A DNA stretch of 64,000 bases. Source: JAYRGC01 sp041908065 (GTDB lineage Bacteria; Pseudomonadota; Alphaproteobacteria; UBA9219). The stretch covers positions 7,183-71,182 of the forward strand of contig JAYRGC010000039.1 of NCBI GenBank assembly GCA_041908065.1, written 5' to 3'. The position numbers and the translations under genes were made by a program. This document shows positions 16,293-25,128 of this stretch, in pieces. The notes beneath the pieces are model-generated. The model saw only the letters and a list, made by a program, of their open reading frames with translations. It did no database searches and was not told where the DNA came from. Every line of letters starts with the position of its first letter. Position 1 is the stretch's first letter.

Positions 16293-16924
16293 ATTTCTAC
16301 CCCTTCGCCGATTTTGGGACGGCGGATTTCCATCACGTCCGCGGTTTTGATTGCCAACTGCGCCCCCACGTCCTGACGCTTGGCGTCCTTGCGTTGACGC
16401 AAGGCCAATACTATCGCGCCCACCATGGCCACCAGCATTATAAGCCCGCAGAGCTGAAAGGGCAGGGCGTATTGAGTGTAAAGGACGTGGCCGATGGCGG
16501 TCGCATTGTCGGCGGCGTTTTCAGGAGAGCCGAACACTGCGGCTGCGGGCGAAGTCTTCCACGCCCACGTCGCGGCGATAAGCTGGGCGAGCATGACGAT
16601 CCCGACCAATCCGCCCAAGGGAAGGTATTCCATGAAGCCTTTTCGCATTTCGCGGGCGGTTATGTTCAGCATCATGACGACGAACAGGAACAAGACAGCC
16701 ACCGCTCCGACGTAGACGATGATGAGCGTGAAGGCCAGAAATTCCGCGCCCATCAGCAGGAACAGCGCGGCGGCGTTGAAAAAGCACAGGATAAGGAAAA
16801 GCACCGAATGCACCGGATTGCGCGATGTCACCACCATCAACGCCGAGGCTATAAGCACGGCGGAGAAGGCGTAGAACACGCCTGCGCTCAACAGAGAGGG
16901 AAGATTTTGGAGGATAAAACTCAA
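16289..16924 (-). CDS. nuoJ: NADH-quinone oxidoreductase subunit J
   Basis: 211-residue membrane subunit of Complex I with five helices. The conserved stretch AFTLIIVYVGAVAVLFLFVV contains the pi-bulge tyrosine region typical of NuoJ. I place the start at TTG 16924, which has AAGGGAG seven bases upstream and gives a usual short N-terminus before the first helix. ATG 16966 and a start at 16984 lie in frame but lack ribosome sites and would add a leader not seen in the family. The distance to nuoI is about 135 bases with this start, longer than elsewhere in the operon. Confidence 0.93.
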   Translation of the reverse strand: MSFILQNLPSLLSAGVFYAFSAVLIASALMVVTSRNPVHSVLFLILCFFNAAALFLLMGAEFLAFTLIIVYVGAVAVLFLFVVMMLNITAREMRKGFMEYLPLGGLVGIVMLAQLIAATWAWKTSPAAAVFGSPENAADNATAIGHVLYTQYALPFQLCGLIMLVAMVGAIVLALRQRKDAKRQDVGAQLAIKTADVMEIRRPKIGEGVEI

Positions 16925-17059
16925 AGCCGTTCTCCCTTTCAGGAAGAGGAAATCCCAGAATCCCATGTGGACTGCGAAGCGCAACCGCCAGAATTAACCG
17001 GTGTTTCACAAACCAATCACCAAACCACAGAACCGAATTATAGCGCAGCAGCCCGCCAA

Positions 17060-17554
17060 TCACCTGTACTTCGCGTCTTCCCGTATGTTCGCGCCAACCA
17101 CGCATTCCCATTTTTCCCCGTTGGCCAACAGGCGTTCCTTGTCATAAATAAGGTCGCGGCGGCTGGCGGTGGGGCATTCCAGATTAGGCGTTTCGACGAT
17201 GGCGTCGACCGGACACGCCTCTTGGCACAGGCCGCAGAAGATGCACTTGGACAGGTCGATGTCATAGCGCGTGGTGCGGCGGCTGCCGTCGGCGCGAGGC
17301 TCGGATTCTATGGTTATGGCTTGGGCGGGGCATATCGCTTCGCACAGCTTGCAAGCGATGCAGCGTTCCTCCCCGTTGGGATAGCGGCGCAAGGCATGCA
17401 CGCCCCTAAAGCGTGGACTGATTCTGCCTTTCTCGTAAGGGTAGTTCAGCGTCACCTTGGGGCGGAAAATATAGCTGAACGTCAACGCCATGCCCTTGGC
17501 CACATCAAGGGGGAGGTAGCGCAACAATCTGGCGACGATGGACGTTTTCGGCAT
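17060..17554 (-). CDS. nuoI: NADH-quinone oxidoreductase subunit I (two 4Fe-4S clusters)
   Basis: 164-residue peripheral-arm subunit carrying the two tetranuclear clusters N6a and N6b that pass electrons towards quinone. The ligand motifs CIACKLCEAICP near residue 61 and CIFCGLCQEACP near residue 100 are complete. The N-terminal amphipathic anchor (SIVARLLRYLPLDVAKGM) is typical. It starts only 8 bases after the end of the binding-protein gene at 17563, which stands where nuoH would be expected as the direct neighbour. Confidence 0.97.
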   Translation of the reverse strand: MPKTSIVARLLRYLPLDVAKGMALTFSYIFRPKVTLNYPYEKGRISPRFRGVHALRRYPNGEERCIACKLCEAICPAQAITIESEPRADGSRRTTRYDIDLSKCIFCGLCQEACPVDAIVETPNLECPTASRRDLIYDKERLLANGEKWECVVGANIREDAKYR

Positions 17555-17562
17555 ATGAGGCT

Positions 17563-18444
17563 CTACTTCTGCGGCGGTGGAGAGGAATAGGGCGCCGCCA
17601 CTCGCAAGGCGATGTCCGTGGACAGGTTGTGCTTTCGCAGGATGCTCTCAATCGTGCCATCAAACAACATTTCATTGGTCGCGGTGTTCAGCATGGCGGC
17701 CAGCCGCGTCTCTCCGGCGGGAACCGTAATACTATAAGAGGTAACCGTAAGCGGAGGAGATACAACTCTCCGTATCGTGTTAGGGCGCTTGGCCATGTAT
17801 TCAGCCCCGAACATGGCGTCGGTTATAAACGCATCCGCCTTGCCATAGGCGACTTGTTCTAGCATGTCGCTTAGCGGCGATGTCCCGGGCAATCCCACGG
17901 TTCGGCTTTGCGGAAACAGCGTTTTGGCGAGATTACCGCTTAGTGTGCCATCTATCGAAACGAAACTTTTGTCCTTAGCGTTCAACGCCCGCAACTTGTT
18001 GTCATAGACAGCAACCCCGTTTTTAACAAACACATAAAGCGGAGTATAGAATATGGGCTGCGTGTATTCGACGAACTTGCCTCTGGTCGCGTCGGGCAAT
18101 CCGCCGGAACATTCCAGATCGAATTTTCCGTAATTGAGGTCGGATAAGTATGTGGCGAAGTTAAGCTCCGATGTCCATTCGACCTTGAGATCGAGTTTCT
18201 TGCCCAAGGCATTTAGGTAATCATAGAACACCCCCGATATATCGCCGGTGTTCGGGTCTTTTGCGATTATCGGATTCCATACCGCATACCCGCACCGAAT
18301 CACGCCAGTCCGCATGATGCGCTCATAGGCCGTTTCGCGTTTTTCCGATGCGACAACGCCGCCGGACTCGTGACGCGCAAACCAGTAATGCGTCCCGACG
18401 CTTGCCAGAACGGCGATGATGAGCATGGACAGGAGGTTTTTCAT
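17563..18444 (-). CDS. family 3 extracellular solute-binding protein, inserted between nuoH and nuoI
   Basis: 293 residues. An N-terminal hydrophobic segment (LLSMLIIAVLASVGTHYWFA) acts as signal or membrane anchor. Then comes a periplasmic binding-protein type 2 domain: MRTGVIRCGYAVWNPII, the substrate-loop region GVFYDYLNALGKKLDLKVEW, and FDLECSGGLPDATRGKFVEY. These resemble amino-acid (family 3) binding proteins. No permease or ATPase gene is near, so it may be an orphan receptor. It lies in the same direction as the nuo genes with gaps of 8 and 14 bases, so it must be read on the nuo transcript. AT content is higher than in nuoH and nuoI. It has no known part in Complex I; the ligand is unknown. 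Confidence 0.8.
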   Translation of the reverse strand: MKNLLSMLIIAVLASVGTHYWFARHESGGVVASEKRETAYERIMRTGVIRCGYAVWNPIIAKDPNTGDISGVFYDYLNALGKKLDLKVEWTSELNFATYLSDLNYGKFDLECSGGLPDATRGKFVEYTQPIFYTPLYVFVKNGVAVYDNKLRALNAKDKSFVSIDGTLSGNLAKTLFPQSRTVGLPGTSPLSDMLEQVAYGKADAFITDAMFGAEYMAKRPNTIRRVVSPPLTVTSYSITVPAGETRLAAMLNTATNEMLFDGTIESILRKHNLSTDIALRVAAPYSSPPPQK

Positions 18445-18458
18445 GCCAATTCCCGCTG

Positions 18459-19466
18459 CTATCTAAACGCTACCACATACCCCGCCGTTATCACGACCCA
18501 AACCAGCGACAGGGGCAGGAAGAATTTCCAACCGATGCGCATAAGCTGGTCATAGCGATAGCGGGGCAGGGTGGCGCGTACCCATAAGAACACGAACAGG
18601 CAAAAGGCGATCTTCAGCGCGAGCCACACGAATCCGGGGATGAACGCCAGCGCGTCCAAAGGCGGCAGCCAGCCGCCGAGGAACAGGATGGAGGTCATCG
18701 CGCTTATCAATATCATGTTGGCGTATTCGCCAAGGAAAAACAGCGCGAAGGCCATTGACGAGTATTCGGTGTTAAAGCCGCCCACCAGTTCCGACTCGCC
18801 TTCCGGCAGATCAAAGGGCAGGCGGTTGGTTTCCGCCAATGCCGACACGAAAAACACCAAAAACATCGGGAACAGCAGGGAAAACGCGAACCAGCCGTCC
18901 TTTTGCGCCTCCACTATCTTCGACAGGTTCATGGATCCGGCCAGCAACAGCACGGTTATCAGCACCAGCCCGATGGACACTTCGTAGGAGATCATTTGCG
19001 CCGCTGAGCGCAACCCGCCCAAGAAGGGGTATTTGGAATTGGACGCCCATCCGGCGACGATTATTCCGTACACGCCAAGCGAGGATATGGCGAAGATGTA
19101 CAACACGCCAAGGTTGATGTCGGCCAGCACCGCTCCGGCGTCGAAGGGGATGACCGCCCACGACGACAATGCCAGAAAGAACGTCAACACCGGCGCACCC
19201 AGAAACAGCGCGATGTCGGCTTGGCGGGGGAATATGGTTTCCTTGCCCATCAGCTTCACGCCGTCGGCCATCGGTTGCAGTAAACCGAAAGGTCCCACGA
19301 CATTTGGGCCGCGCCGCATCTGCATCGCCGCCATTACCTTGCGCTCGGCCAGAGTCAAATACGCCACGCAGCCGAGCAACACGCCGATTATCAGCGCGAT
19401 CTTGAGCAGGATTATGGCGGCTGGCAGCAACGCCTGAACGGCTTCGTTCGACCAGAAACTATCCAC
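18459..19466 (-). CDS. nuoH: NADH-quinone oxidoreductase subunit H
   Basis: 335-residue eight-helix subunit that forms much of the quinone cavity of Complex I. Conserved blocks are YLTLAERKVMAAMQMRRGPN, GWASNSKYPFLGGLRSAAQM, and the cavity loop LAETNRLPFDLPEGESELV. The open frame extends 40 codons further. GTG 19466 is preferred because AAGGTG sits five bases before it and the product then has the usual length. It is the first nuo gene of the run here: nuoA-G are not upstream, where a divergent enoyl-CoA hydratase gene lies about 265 bases away. Confidence 0.96.
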   Translation of the reverse strand: MDSFWSNEAVQALLPAAIILLKIALIIGVLLGCVAYLTLAERKVMAAMQMRRGPNVVGPFGLLQPMADGVKLMGKETIFPRQADIALFLGAPVLTFFLALSSWAVIPFDAGAVLADINLGVLYIFAISSLGVYGIIVAGWASNSKYPFLGGLRSAAQMISYEVSIGLVLITVLLLAGSMNLSKIVEAQKDGWFAFSLLFPMFLVFFVSALAETNRLPFDLPEGESELVGGFNTEYSSMAFALFFLGEYANMILISAMTSILFLGGWLPPLDALAFIPGFVWLALKIAFCLFVFLWVRATLPRYRYDQLMRIGWKFFLPLSLVWVVITAGYVVAFR

Positions 19467-19732
19467 GAGAACACCTTGAAAGCGGGCAAAAGCAGCATGA
19501 ACGCGGCTGTGAAGACGCTCGATACCCGGAGCGCGGACATCATCGCTCAAGAATCGGTAGGAAAAAAGCGAAAAGTTTTGCCTCATCGAACGATGAAGTA
19601 ATCGCTTGCCGATTGCGGAGCCTGTCGTAGGCTACTATTATCGTATCGGATGCGGTGAGAATCGCGCTGTCCGAGCGGCGATGGATGTCGGTTGAACTGC
19701 GCTTCGAACTTTGGTGAATGTGGGGGACGTCC

Positions 19733-20530
19733 ATGGGCGTTAGTGCCGTTTTGTCCGAAAGACGCGGGCAGTCGATAATAATAACCTTTAATCGCGCCGA
19801 TCATGCCAACTCGATGACGTTGGACATGGCGAACGATCTTTTCAACGTCATGAAGCCCATAGTGACCGACAGAAGCGCGCGAGCCGTCATGCTGCGCGGC
19901 GCGGGCGGGAACTTCATGGACGGCATCGACATGAAGGATATGGGATTTGCCGCTCCCGACATAACTCAGGCTTTGGAGCGGTGCAACCAGCTTATACTGC
20001 CTTACCATTCGGTTGTGCGCGAGCTGCAGACGATGGACAAGCCTGTGGTCGCGGTGGCTGAAGGCAAGGTTTGCGGCGTGGGGCTTAGTTTGATGCTGGC
20101 CTCCGACATAATCATCGCCGGACGCGACGCCACCTTTAAACTGGAAACGGCCGAATACGCGATCACGCCTACGGGGGCTTGTTCCTACTTTCTGCCGCGC
20201 CGCGTCGGGCTTACCAAGGCCTTGGAGATGTTGATGTTCGACGAGCCTTTCGGGGCAGAGGAAGCCTTGGCCATGGGGCTGGTTAACCGCGTCGTGGACA
20301 ACGGCAGGCTGGAGGAGGAGGCTTTGGCGGTTCTGGATCGCCTGACCGAGGGGCCTACCCGCGCCTATGCTGGCATCAAGAAGCTGACGCTTAAAGGGTT
20401 TGAAAACGATCTGAACGCGCATCTTGGGCTGGAACACACCTATTTCGGCCAAAGCTTCCGCAGCTTCGATTTTCGCGAGGTGATAAAGGCCAAGCAGGCG
20501 GGGCGGGAAGCCAAATTTTCGGGAAATTAA
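19733..20530 (+). CDS. enoyl-CoA hydratase/isomerase family protein
   Basis: 265-residue crotonase-fold enzyme acting on a CoA thioester. The two oxyanion-hole regions are visible: GGNFMDGIDMKDMG near residue 60 and KVCGVGLSLMLASDIIIA near residue 110. The first catalytic Glu of hydratases (in the GGGxE stretch) is replaced by Ser in GVGLS, while the second (LETAEYAITPTG) is kept. This is more like isomerases or hydrolase-type relatives than a true hydratase. ATG 19733 is chosen for the GGGGG ribosome site; ATG 19718 is an alternative. It is a single gene, divergent from nuoH. The real substrate is unknown. Confidence 0.85.
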   Translation: MGVSAVLSERRGQSIIITFNRADHANSMTLDMANDLFNVMKPIVTDRSARAVMLRGAGGNFMDGIDMKDMGFAAPDITQALERCNQLILPYHSVVRELQTMDKPVVAVAEGKVCGVGLSLMLASDIIIAGRDATFKLETAEYAITPTGACSYFLPRRVGLTKALEMLMFDEPFGAEEALAMGLVNRVVDNGRLEEEALAVLDRLTEGPTRAYAGIKKLTLKGFENDLNAHLGLEHTYFGQSFRSFDFREVIKAKQAGREAKFSGN

Positions 20531-20540
20531 GAAAAATTCC

Positions 20541-20570
20541 TTGATCTTTGCGGAAATAGAATGCTAGAAA
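20541..20570 (+). promoter_or_regulatory. candidate promoter for rpsB-tsf
   Basis: TTGATC (20541-20546) and TAGAAA (20565-20570) are 18 bases apart, with TGC just before the -10 box (extended -10 like). It leaves a leader of about 165 bases before rpsB, long enough for a regulatory fold; I could not assign a known leader RNA. Confidence 0.35.
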
Positions 20571-20741
20571 TCCGCCCTGCCTTTCGGTCAAGGTGGCCGT
20601 TAGGCTTTATGTTTGTTAAAAACGCACGCGCATTCATAGGCTTATGGGCGGGAGAAATCCGTCCAGCCTTTCCGGTGTTTGGCCCCATGCGGGCTTAACT
20701 CTATCTTGCGCGGTGGCTTAACCGGAGAAGGAAGCGATAGC

Positions 20742-21524
20742 ATGACCATGCCTGTAGTAACCCTGCGCCAATTGTTCGAAGCAGGCGTTCATTTCGGACA
20801 CAACACCCGTCGTTGGAACCCCAAGATGCAGCCGCATCTTTTCGGCGTCCGCAACGGCATTCACATCATAGACCTTGAGCAATCGGTTCCCATGATGCAG
20901 CGCGCTTTGCAAAAGCTGCGCGACGTGGCGGCGGACGGCGGACGCATATTGTTCGTCGGAACCAAGACTCAGGCTCAGGAAAAGGTGGCCGAGGCCGCCA
21001 AGCGTTGCGGGCAATACTATGTCAACCATCGCTGGCTGGGAGGCATGCTGACCAACTGGAAGACCATTTCACAGTCGATCAAGCGTTTGCGCGACATTAA
21101 CGAAAAGATGGAATCGCACGCCAAGAAGATCACGAAGAAGGAAATGCTCCAGATGACGCGGGAGCGCGACAAGCTGGAACGCGCTTTGGGCGGCATCAAG
21201 GACATGGGCGGATTGCCGGACGTTATCTTCATCATCGACACGGTGAAGGAGGATTTGGCGATAGCCGAGGCGGCCACATTGAACATTCCGGTGGTGGCGG
21301 TCGTCGACAGCAATTCCGATCCTTCCAAGATCGCTTGGCCGGTTCCCGGGAACGACGACGCTTCCCGCGCCATAGATCTTTATTGCGATTTTGCGGCGCA
21401 GGCCATACTCGATGGGCTGGAGGCCGAGATAGCGGCTTCTGGCGGCGACGTCGGGGCTTCCGCTTCTTTGCCGAAAGACGCGGCGGCGGATAAGGGATCG
21501 CTGAAGAAGGCGGCGCAGGGCTGA
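20742..21524 (+). CDS. rpsB: 30S ribosomal protein S2
   Basis: 260-residue primary ribosomal protein on the back of the 30S subunit. Family landmarks: VTLRQLFEAGVHFGHNTRRW at the N-terminus, VNHRWLGGMLTNWKTI near residue 95, and PDVIFIIDTVKEDLAIAEA near residue 160. ATG 20742 fits the usual start of S2 (a few residues before the LRQL motif) and has GAAGGA upstream; a 21-codon longer frame is not supported. The C-terminus has a short Ala/Lys-rich tail. It is followed after 79 bases by tsf, the standard pairing. A GC-rich hairpin (21556-21581) lies between them without a U tract, so it is not an obvious terminator. Confidence 0.98.
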   Translation: MTMPVVTLRQLFEAGVHFGHNTRRWNPKMQPHLFGVRNGIHIIDLEQSVPMMQRALQKLRDVAADGGRILFVGTKTQAQEKVAEAAKRCGQYYVNHRWLGGMLTNWKTISQSIKRLRDINEKMESHAKKITKKEMLQMTRERDKLERALGGIKDMGGLPDVIFIIDTVKEDLAIAEAATLNIPVVAVVDSNSDPSKIAWPVPGNDDASRAIDLYCDFAAQAILDGLEAEIAASGGDVGASASLPKDAAADKGSLKKAAQG

Positions 21525-21603
21525 AGCCTTTCGGACTTTTCGGATCAACGCAAAAGGCTCTCGCGGCGCGGTCGCGGAGCCACCTAAGGCATGGAGCGGA
21601 CAA

Positions 21604-22524
21604 ATGGCAGAGATAACGGCCTCGTTGGTGAAGGATTTGCGCGAAAAGACCGGCGCGGGGATGATGGATTGCAAAAAGGCTTTGTCGGAATCCGGCGGAG
21701 ACCTTGAGTCCGCCGTCGATTGGCTGCGTAAAAAAGGCTTGTCCGCCGCCGCCAAGAAGGCGGGGAGGGTGGCGGCCGAAGGCTTGATTGCTGTGGCATC
21801 GTCGGGCAGTCGCGCCGCAGTGGTCGAAGTCAACGCCGAAACCGATTTCGTCGGTCGCAACGATTCCTTCCAAGCGTTTGCGAAGCAAGCGGCGGTTATA
21901 GCCCTTGATTGCGGCGGCGACGTCGAGAAGCTCAAGTCGTCCAAGTCGCCGTCGGGAAAGACGGTGCAGGAAGATCTGACCAACCTCATCGCCACGGTGG
22001 GGGAGAACATGAACCTGCGCCGCGTCGCTTGCCTGTCGGTGTCGCAAGGATGCGTCGCCACTTACATCCACAACGCGGTTTCGCCTAACATGGGCAAGAT
22101 CGGCGTGCTGGTCGCGCTGGAATCCTCCGCCGATCCGGCCAAGCTGATGGAATTGGGCAAGCAGATCGCCATGCACGTCGCGGCAGCCCGCCCCGAAGCC
22201 CTGAGCATTCAGGACGTGGATTCCAAGGCGTTGGAGCGCGAACGCGATGTGCTGTCCGAGCAAGCCCGCGCCAGCGGCAAGCCCGAGGAGATCATCGCCA
22301 AGATGGTCGATGGCCGCATTCGCAAGTACTACGAGGAAGTAGTGCTTTTGGAGCAGGTGTACGTGGTCGACGGCGAGACAAAGGTCGCCAAGGTGGTGGA
22401 AAACGCCGCCAAGACTTTGGGCGCGCCTGTGAAGCTGGCCGGCTTCGTGCGTTATCAACTCGGCGAAGGAATCGAAAAAACCGCCGACGACTTCGCCGCC
22501 GAAGTGGCCAAGATGGCGTGCTGA
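21604..22524 (+). CDS. tsf: translation elongation factor Ts
   Basis: 306 residues; the guanine-nucleotide exchange factor for EF-Tu. The N-terminal UBA-like motif VKDLREKTGAGMMDCKKAL and the core signature ETDFVGRNDSFQAFAKQ are present. The middle is followed by IAMHVAAARPEAL and the coiled-coil dimerisation region. The length is normal. It is co-transcribed with rpsB. The 3' end has no strong terminator; the next gene is an unrelated small lipoprotein 49 bases on. Confidence 0.98.
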   Translation: MAEITASLVKDLREKTGAGMMDCKKALSESGGDLESAVDWLRKKGLSAAAKKAGRVAAEGLIAVASSGSRAAVVEVNAETDFVGRNDSFQAFAKQAAVIALDCGGDVEKLKSSKSPSGKTVQEDLTNLIATVGENMNLRRVACLSVSQGCVATYIHNAVSPNMGKIGVLVALESSADPAKLMELGKQIAMHVAAARPEALSIQDVDSKALERERDVLSEQARASGKPEEIIAKMVDGRIRKYYEEVVLLEQVYVVDGETKVAKVVENAAKTLGAPVKLAGFVRYQLGEGIEKTADDFAAEVAKMAC

Positions 22525-22573
22525 GATCATGACGTGGAACACAGGCTTGTATCGTTAATGTTGTGGGGTGAAT

Positions 22574-22924
22574 ATGAAGAACAATAAGCGTGGTACTGCG
22601 ATAAGCGCATTAGCCGCTGTGGCTATTACCGGGTGTAATAATGTGTCATGGGTAGAAACTGTTGTTTCAGGATATGGTGGTGATAATAGTAAAGACCATA
22701 TGGCAGTAGTTCGTACCTTTTCTGGCGGCGTGCAAGTGTACGCAGGAAGACCAGACAACTTGCGGTTTTTAAGAGATGATGGCAACACTTATGCGTTTCC
22801 TGATCAGTGTACTGGCACATGGATGATTGTCCCTAAGAGGGATTCCATGATTAGTATTGGCGACGATACTGGTTGTGACAAATTAAAAGGCAAAACAAAT
22901 AAGGGTAATGCCCCGACTCCATGA
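22574..22924 (+). CDS. small predicted lipoprotein, function unknown
   Basis: 116 residues. A basic N-terminus (MKNNKRG) is followed by a short hydrophobic stretch and a lipobox-like ITGC near residue 20, so it is probably lipid-anchored. The mature part is polar, with a second Cys pair (CTGTW and GCDKL) that may form a disulphide. I recognise no family. ATG 22574 has GGGG five to six bases before it; GTG 22568 is possible. GC content is much lower than in tsf upstream. A strong terminator follows its stop, so it is a transcript end. It resembles other small accessory lipoproteins in this window in build, not in sequence. Confidence 0.6.
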   Translation: MKNNKRGTAISALAAVAITGCNNVSWVETVVSGYGGDNSKDHMAVVRTFSGGVQVYAGRPDNLRFLRDDGNTYAFPDQCTGTWMIVPKRDSMISIGDDTGCDKLKGKTNKGNAPTP

Positions 22925-22945
22925 TTCGTTCTATCCATTGAGTGT

Positions 22946-23002
22946 AACAGCGCGGATTTTTCCCCTGATTGGATTTAAGAGGGGGAGTTTGCGCTGTTTT
23001 TT
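22946..23002 (+). terminator. Rho-independent terminator after the small lipoprotein gene
   Basis: AACAGCGC (22946-22953) pairs with GCGCTGTT (22991-22998), with an inner CCCC/GGGG pairing, and is followed by TTTT. It lies 22 bases beyond the stop of the lipoprotein gene. Confidence 0.8.
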
Positions 23003-23117
23003 GCAAAAAGAATCCTTTTACTCCTCCCCATAGAGTGTCATGGGAGTTTCCCTACCTTTTTGGGGAATATCCCTGTTTTTTCCTTGCTTGCGTTGATGAA
23101 ACAGGCGTGGCCTAATC

Positions 23118-23963
23118 ATGAAAATCTCCATCATCACTGTATCTTTTCACACCGGCGAGACGCTGTGGACTTCGCTTGCCGCCGCTTTGGCGCAAGGGGA
23201 TGGGGTGGAGCTGGTCGTGGTCAACAACGGCAATCCGCCCGAGGTTGAAAATCGTCTGGCGGGCATGGCGGCTGCTGATCCGGCCATCAAGTTCGTGACC
23301 GGCCACGGCAACGTTGGCTTCGGGCGCGGGTGCAATCTGGGGGCGAAGGCGGCGGCGGGAGAATATCTGCTGTTCCTTAACCCCGATTGCGCGATGGATA
23401 AGGAGGCGGTTGCCGCTCTTTTGAGCCATGTCGCGCAGCTAAAAAGGCCGTTCATGATGGGGGCTAGGCTGTTGGGCGAAGACGGGCGGGATCAGCGCGG
23501 ATGCCGCCGCGCCTTGCTGACGCCGACGACGGCGGCGGTGGAGGCGTTGGGCTTGCATCGGCTGTTTCCGCGTCTGCGGCTTAACCGGCACGAGGAGCCG
23601 GTGCCGTCCGCCATATCTCCGGTTCCTGCCATCAGCGGCGCGTTCATGTTTTTGGCGGCTAAGGATTTTTGGTCGATAGGCGGTTTCGACGAAGGGTACT
23701 TTTTGCACGTCGAGGATTTGGACTTGTGCCTGCGTTTTCGTCGCGCGGGGGGAGAGATATATTTCGCGCCCGACGTGCGCGCCGTCCATGTCGGCGGAAC
23801 CAGCGACACGACTTCAAGGTTTTTGGAGATAAACAAGGCCAAGGGGTTTATTCGCTATTTTCACAATAATTTTTCCCGCTGGTGGAACCTGCCCTTGCTG
23901 TGGCTGCTGGATTTGGCGATTTTGGCGAGGCTGGGAGTAAAGCTGTTGGCAAGCCGCAGGTGA
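23118..23963 (+). CDS. glycosyltransferase family 2 (rhamnosyltransferase-like)
   Basis: 281 residues, GT-A fold. The N-terminal nucleotide-binding strand SIITVSFHTGETLW, the acidic site FLNPDCAMDKEAV near residue 92, and the acceptor-side motif FLHVEDLDLCLRFRRAGG near residue 197 match the WbbL-type family that adds sugars to polysaccharide precursors. The C-terminus is hydrophobic (LLWLLDLAILARLGVKLL), suggesting membrane association. It stands alone ahead of ispH. Sugar donor and acceptor are unknown; LPS or capsule is likely. Confidence 0.85.
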   Translation: MKISIITVSFHTGETLWTSLAAALAQGDGVELVVVNNGNPPEVENRLAGMAAADPAIKFVTGHGNVGFGRGCNLGAKAAAGEYLLFLNPDCAMDKEAVAALLSHVAQLKRPFMMGARLLGEDGRDQRGCRRALLTPTTAAVEALGLHRLFPRLRLNRHEEPVPSAISPVPAISGAFMFLAAKDFWSIGGFDEGYFLHVEDLDLCLRFRRAGGEIYFAPDVRAVHVGGTSDTTSRFLEINKAKGFIRYFHNNFSRWWNLPLLWLLDLAILARLGVKLLASRR

Positions 23964-24027
23964 CAAAAGGCTTATACGGGACTAGACTGCGCCGCTGCAG
24001 GCAATTCTTTAAGCTGGTGGATCGGAA

Positions 24028-24978
24028 ATGAAGGTAATTCTGGCTCAACCGCGCGGGTTCTGCGCGGGGGTGGAACGCGCGATCGAGATCGTGGAGATGG
24101 CTCTGGAGAAATTCGGGCCGCCTATCTACGTGCGCCACGAAATCGTACATAACCCCCATGTGGTCAAGCGGTTGGCCGACAAGGGGGTGATCTTCGTCGA
24201 GGAAACCGACAGCGTTCCTGCCGGAGCCGTCACGATATTCAGCGCACACGGCGTGGCCGAGAAGATAGAGCTTCACGCCAAGGAGCGCGGCCTGCACGTC
24301 ATAGACGCGACCTGCCCCTTGGTGTCGAAGGTGCATACCGAAGGGCAAAGATACGCCCGCGCCGGACGGGAGATAATCCTGATAGGCCACACCGGACATC
24401 CGGAAATCGAGGGCACGCTCGGGCGCATTCCCGGAACCGTGCATCTGATCTCGACCGTCGAAGATGTGGAGGCGTTGAAGGTCAAAGACCCCGACATGCT
24501 CGCCTATATCACCCAGACCACGCTCAGCGTCGACGATACGCGCGGGGTGATAGACGCGCTTAAGGCCAAGTTTCCCAATATCGTGGGGCCGGCCACCAAG
24601 GATATTTGCTACGCCACGCAAAACCGCCAAGGCGCGGTGCGCGAGCTGGCGCGGCACGTCGACGTTGTGCTGGTCATCGGCGCGCGCAACAGCTCCAACT
24701 CCAACCGCTTGCGCGAACGCGCCATGGAGGTCGGGGTTCCGGCGTATCTGATCGAGGACGCCTCGCATCTGGACGTGTCGTGGCTGACGGGCAAAAAGAC
24801 CGTGGGCATCACGGCGGGAGCCTCGGCACCGGAGGACTTGGTGCAGGAATTGATAGAACGCTTGCGCCAGATAGAGCCGGTCGAAGTATCTGTCCTGCCC
24901 GGGGTGGAGGAAAACGTTCATTTCCGCTTGCCCGTCGCGCTGGTCAAGGCGCAAGGAAGAGCTTCCGGAAACAAATAA
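24028..24978 (+). CDS. ispH: 4-hydroxy-3-methylbut-2-enyl diphosphate reductase
   Basis: 316-residue iron-sulphur enzyme, last step of the MEP pathway, making IPP and DMAPP. The three cluster cysteines are seen in RGFCAGVERAIEIVE, DATCPLVSKVH and ICYATQNRQGAV. The conserved His and Thr residues around HEIVHNPHVV and TQTTLSVDD are present. The length is typical. Upstream is a glycosyltransferase; about 270 bases downstream comes hpnH, separated by an R1 palindrome. Isoprenoid supply next to a hopanoid gene is a common grouping. Confidence 0.98.
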   Translation: MKVILAQPRGFCAGVERAIEIVEMALEKFGPPIYVRHEIVHNPHVVKRLADKGVIFVEETDSVPAGAVTIFSAHGVAEKIELHAKERGLHVIDATCPLVSKVHTEGQRYARAGREIILIGHTGHPEIEGTLGRIPGTVHLISTVEDVEALKVKDPDMLAYITQTTLSVDDTRGVIDALKAKFPNIVGPATKDICYATQNRQGAVRELARHVDVVLVIGARNSSNSNRLRERAMEVGVPAYLIEDASHLDVSWLTGKKTVGITAGASAPEDLVQELIERLRQIEPVEVSVLPGVEENVHFRLPVALVKAQGRASGNK

Positions 24979-25033
24979 AAGCCCTTACGCGAAACTGGAG
25001 GATAATTTGACTATCAAAAACATAAGCAACCAC

Positions 25034-25128
25034 CGTCATTGCGAGCCGCCCCATGGCGGCGAAGCAATCCAGAGTCGCGGAGCAACGGCATTGGATTGCT
25101 TCGCCGCCAAGGGGCGGCTCGCAATGAC
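25034..25128. repeat. R1 modular palindromic repeat (copy 2)
   Basis: The left arm CGTCATTGCGAGCCGCC pairs with the right arm GGGCGGCTCGCAATGAC, and GAAGCAATCCA with TGGATTGCTTC. The inner small hairpins are GCCGCCCCATGGCGGC and GCCGCCAAGGGGCGGC. It fills most of the gap between ispH and hpnH. Confidence 0.9.
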
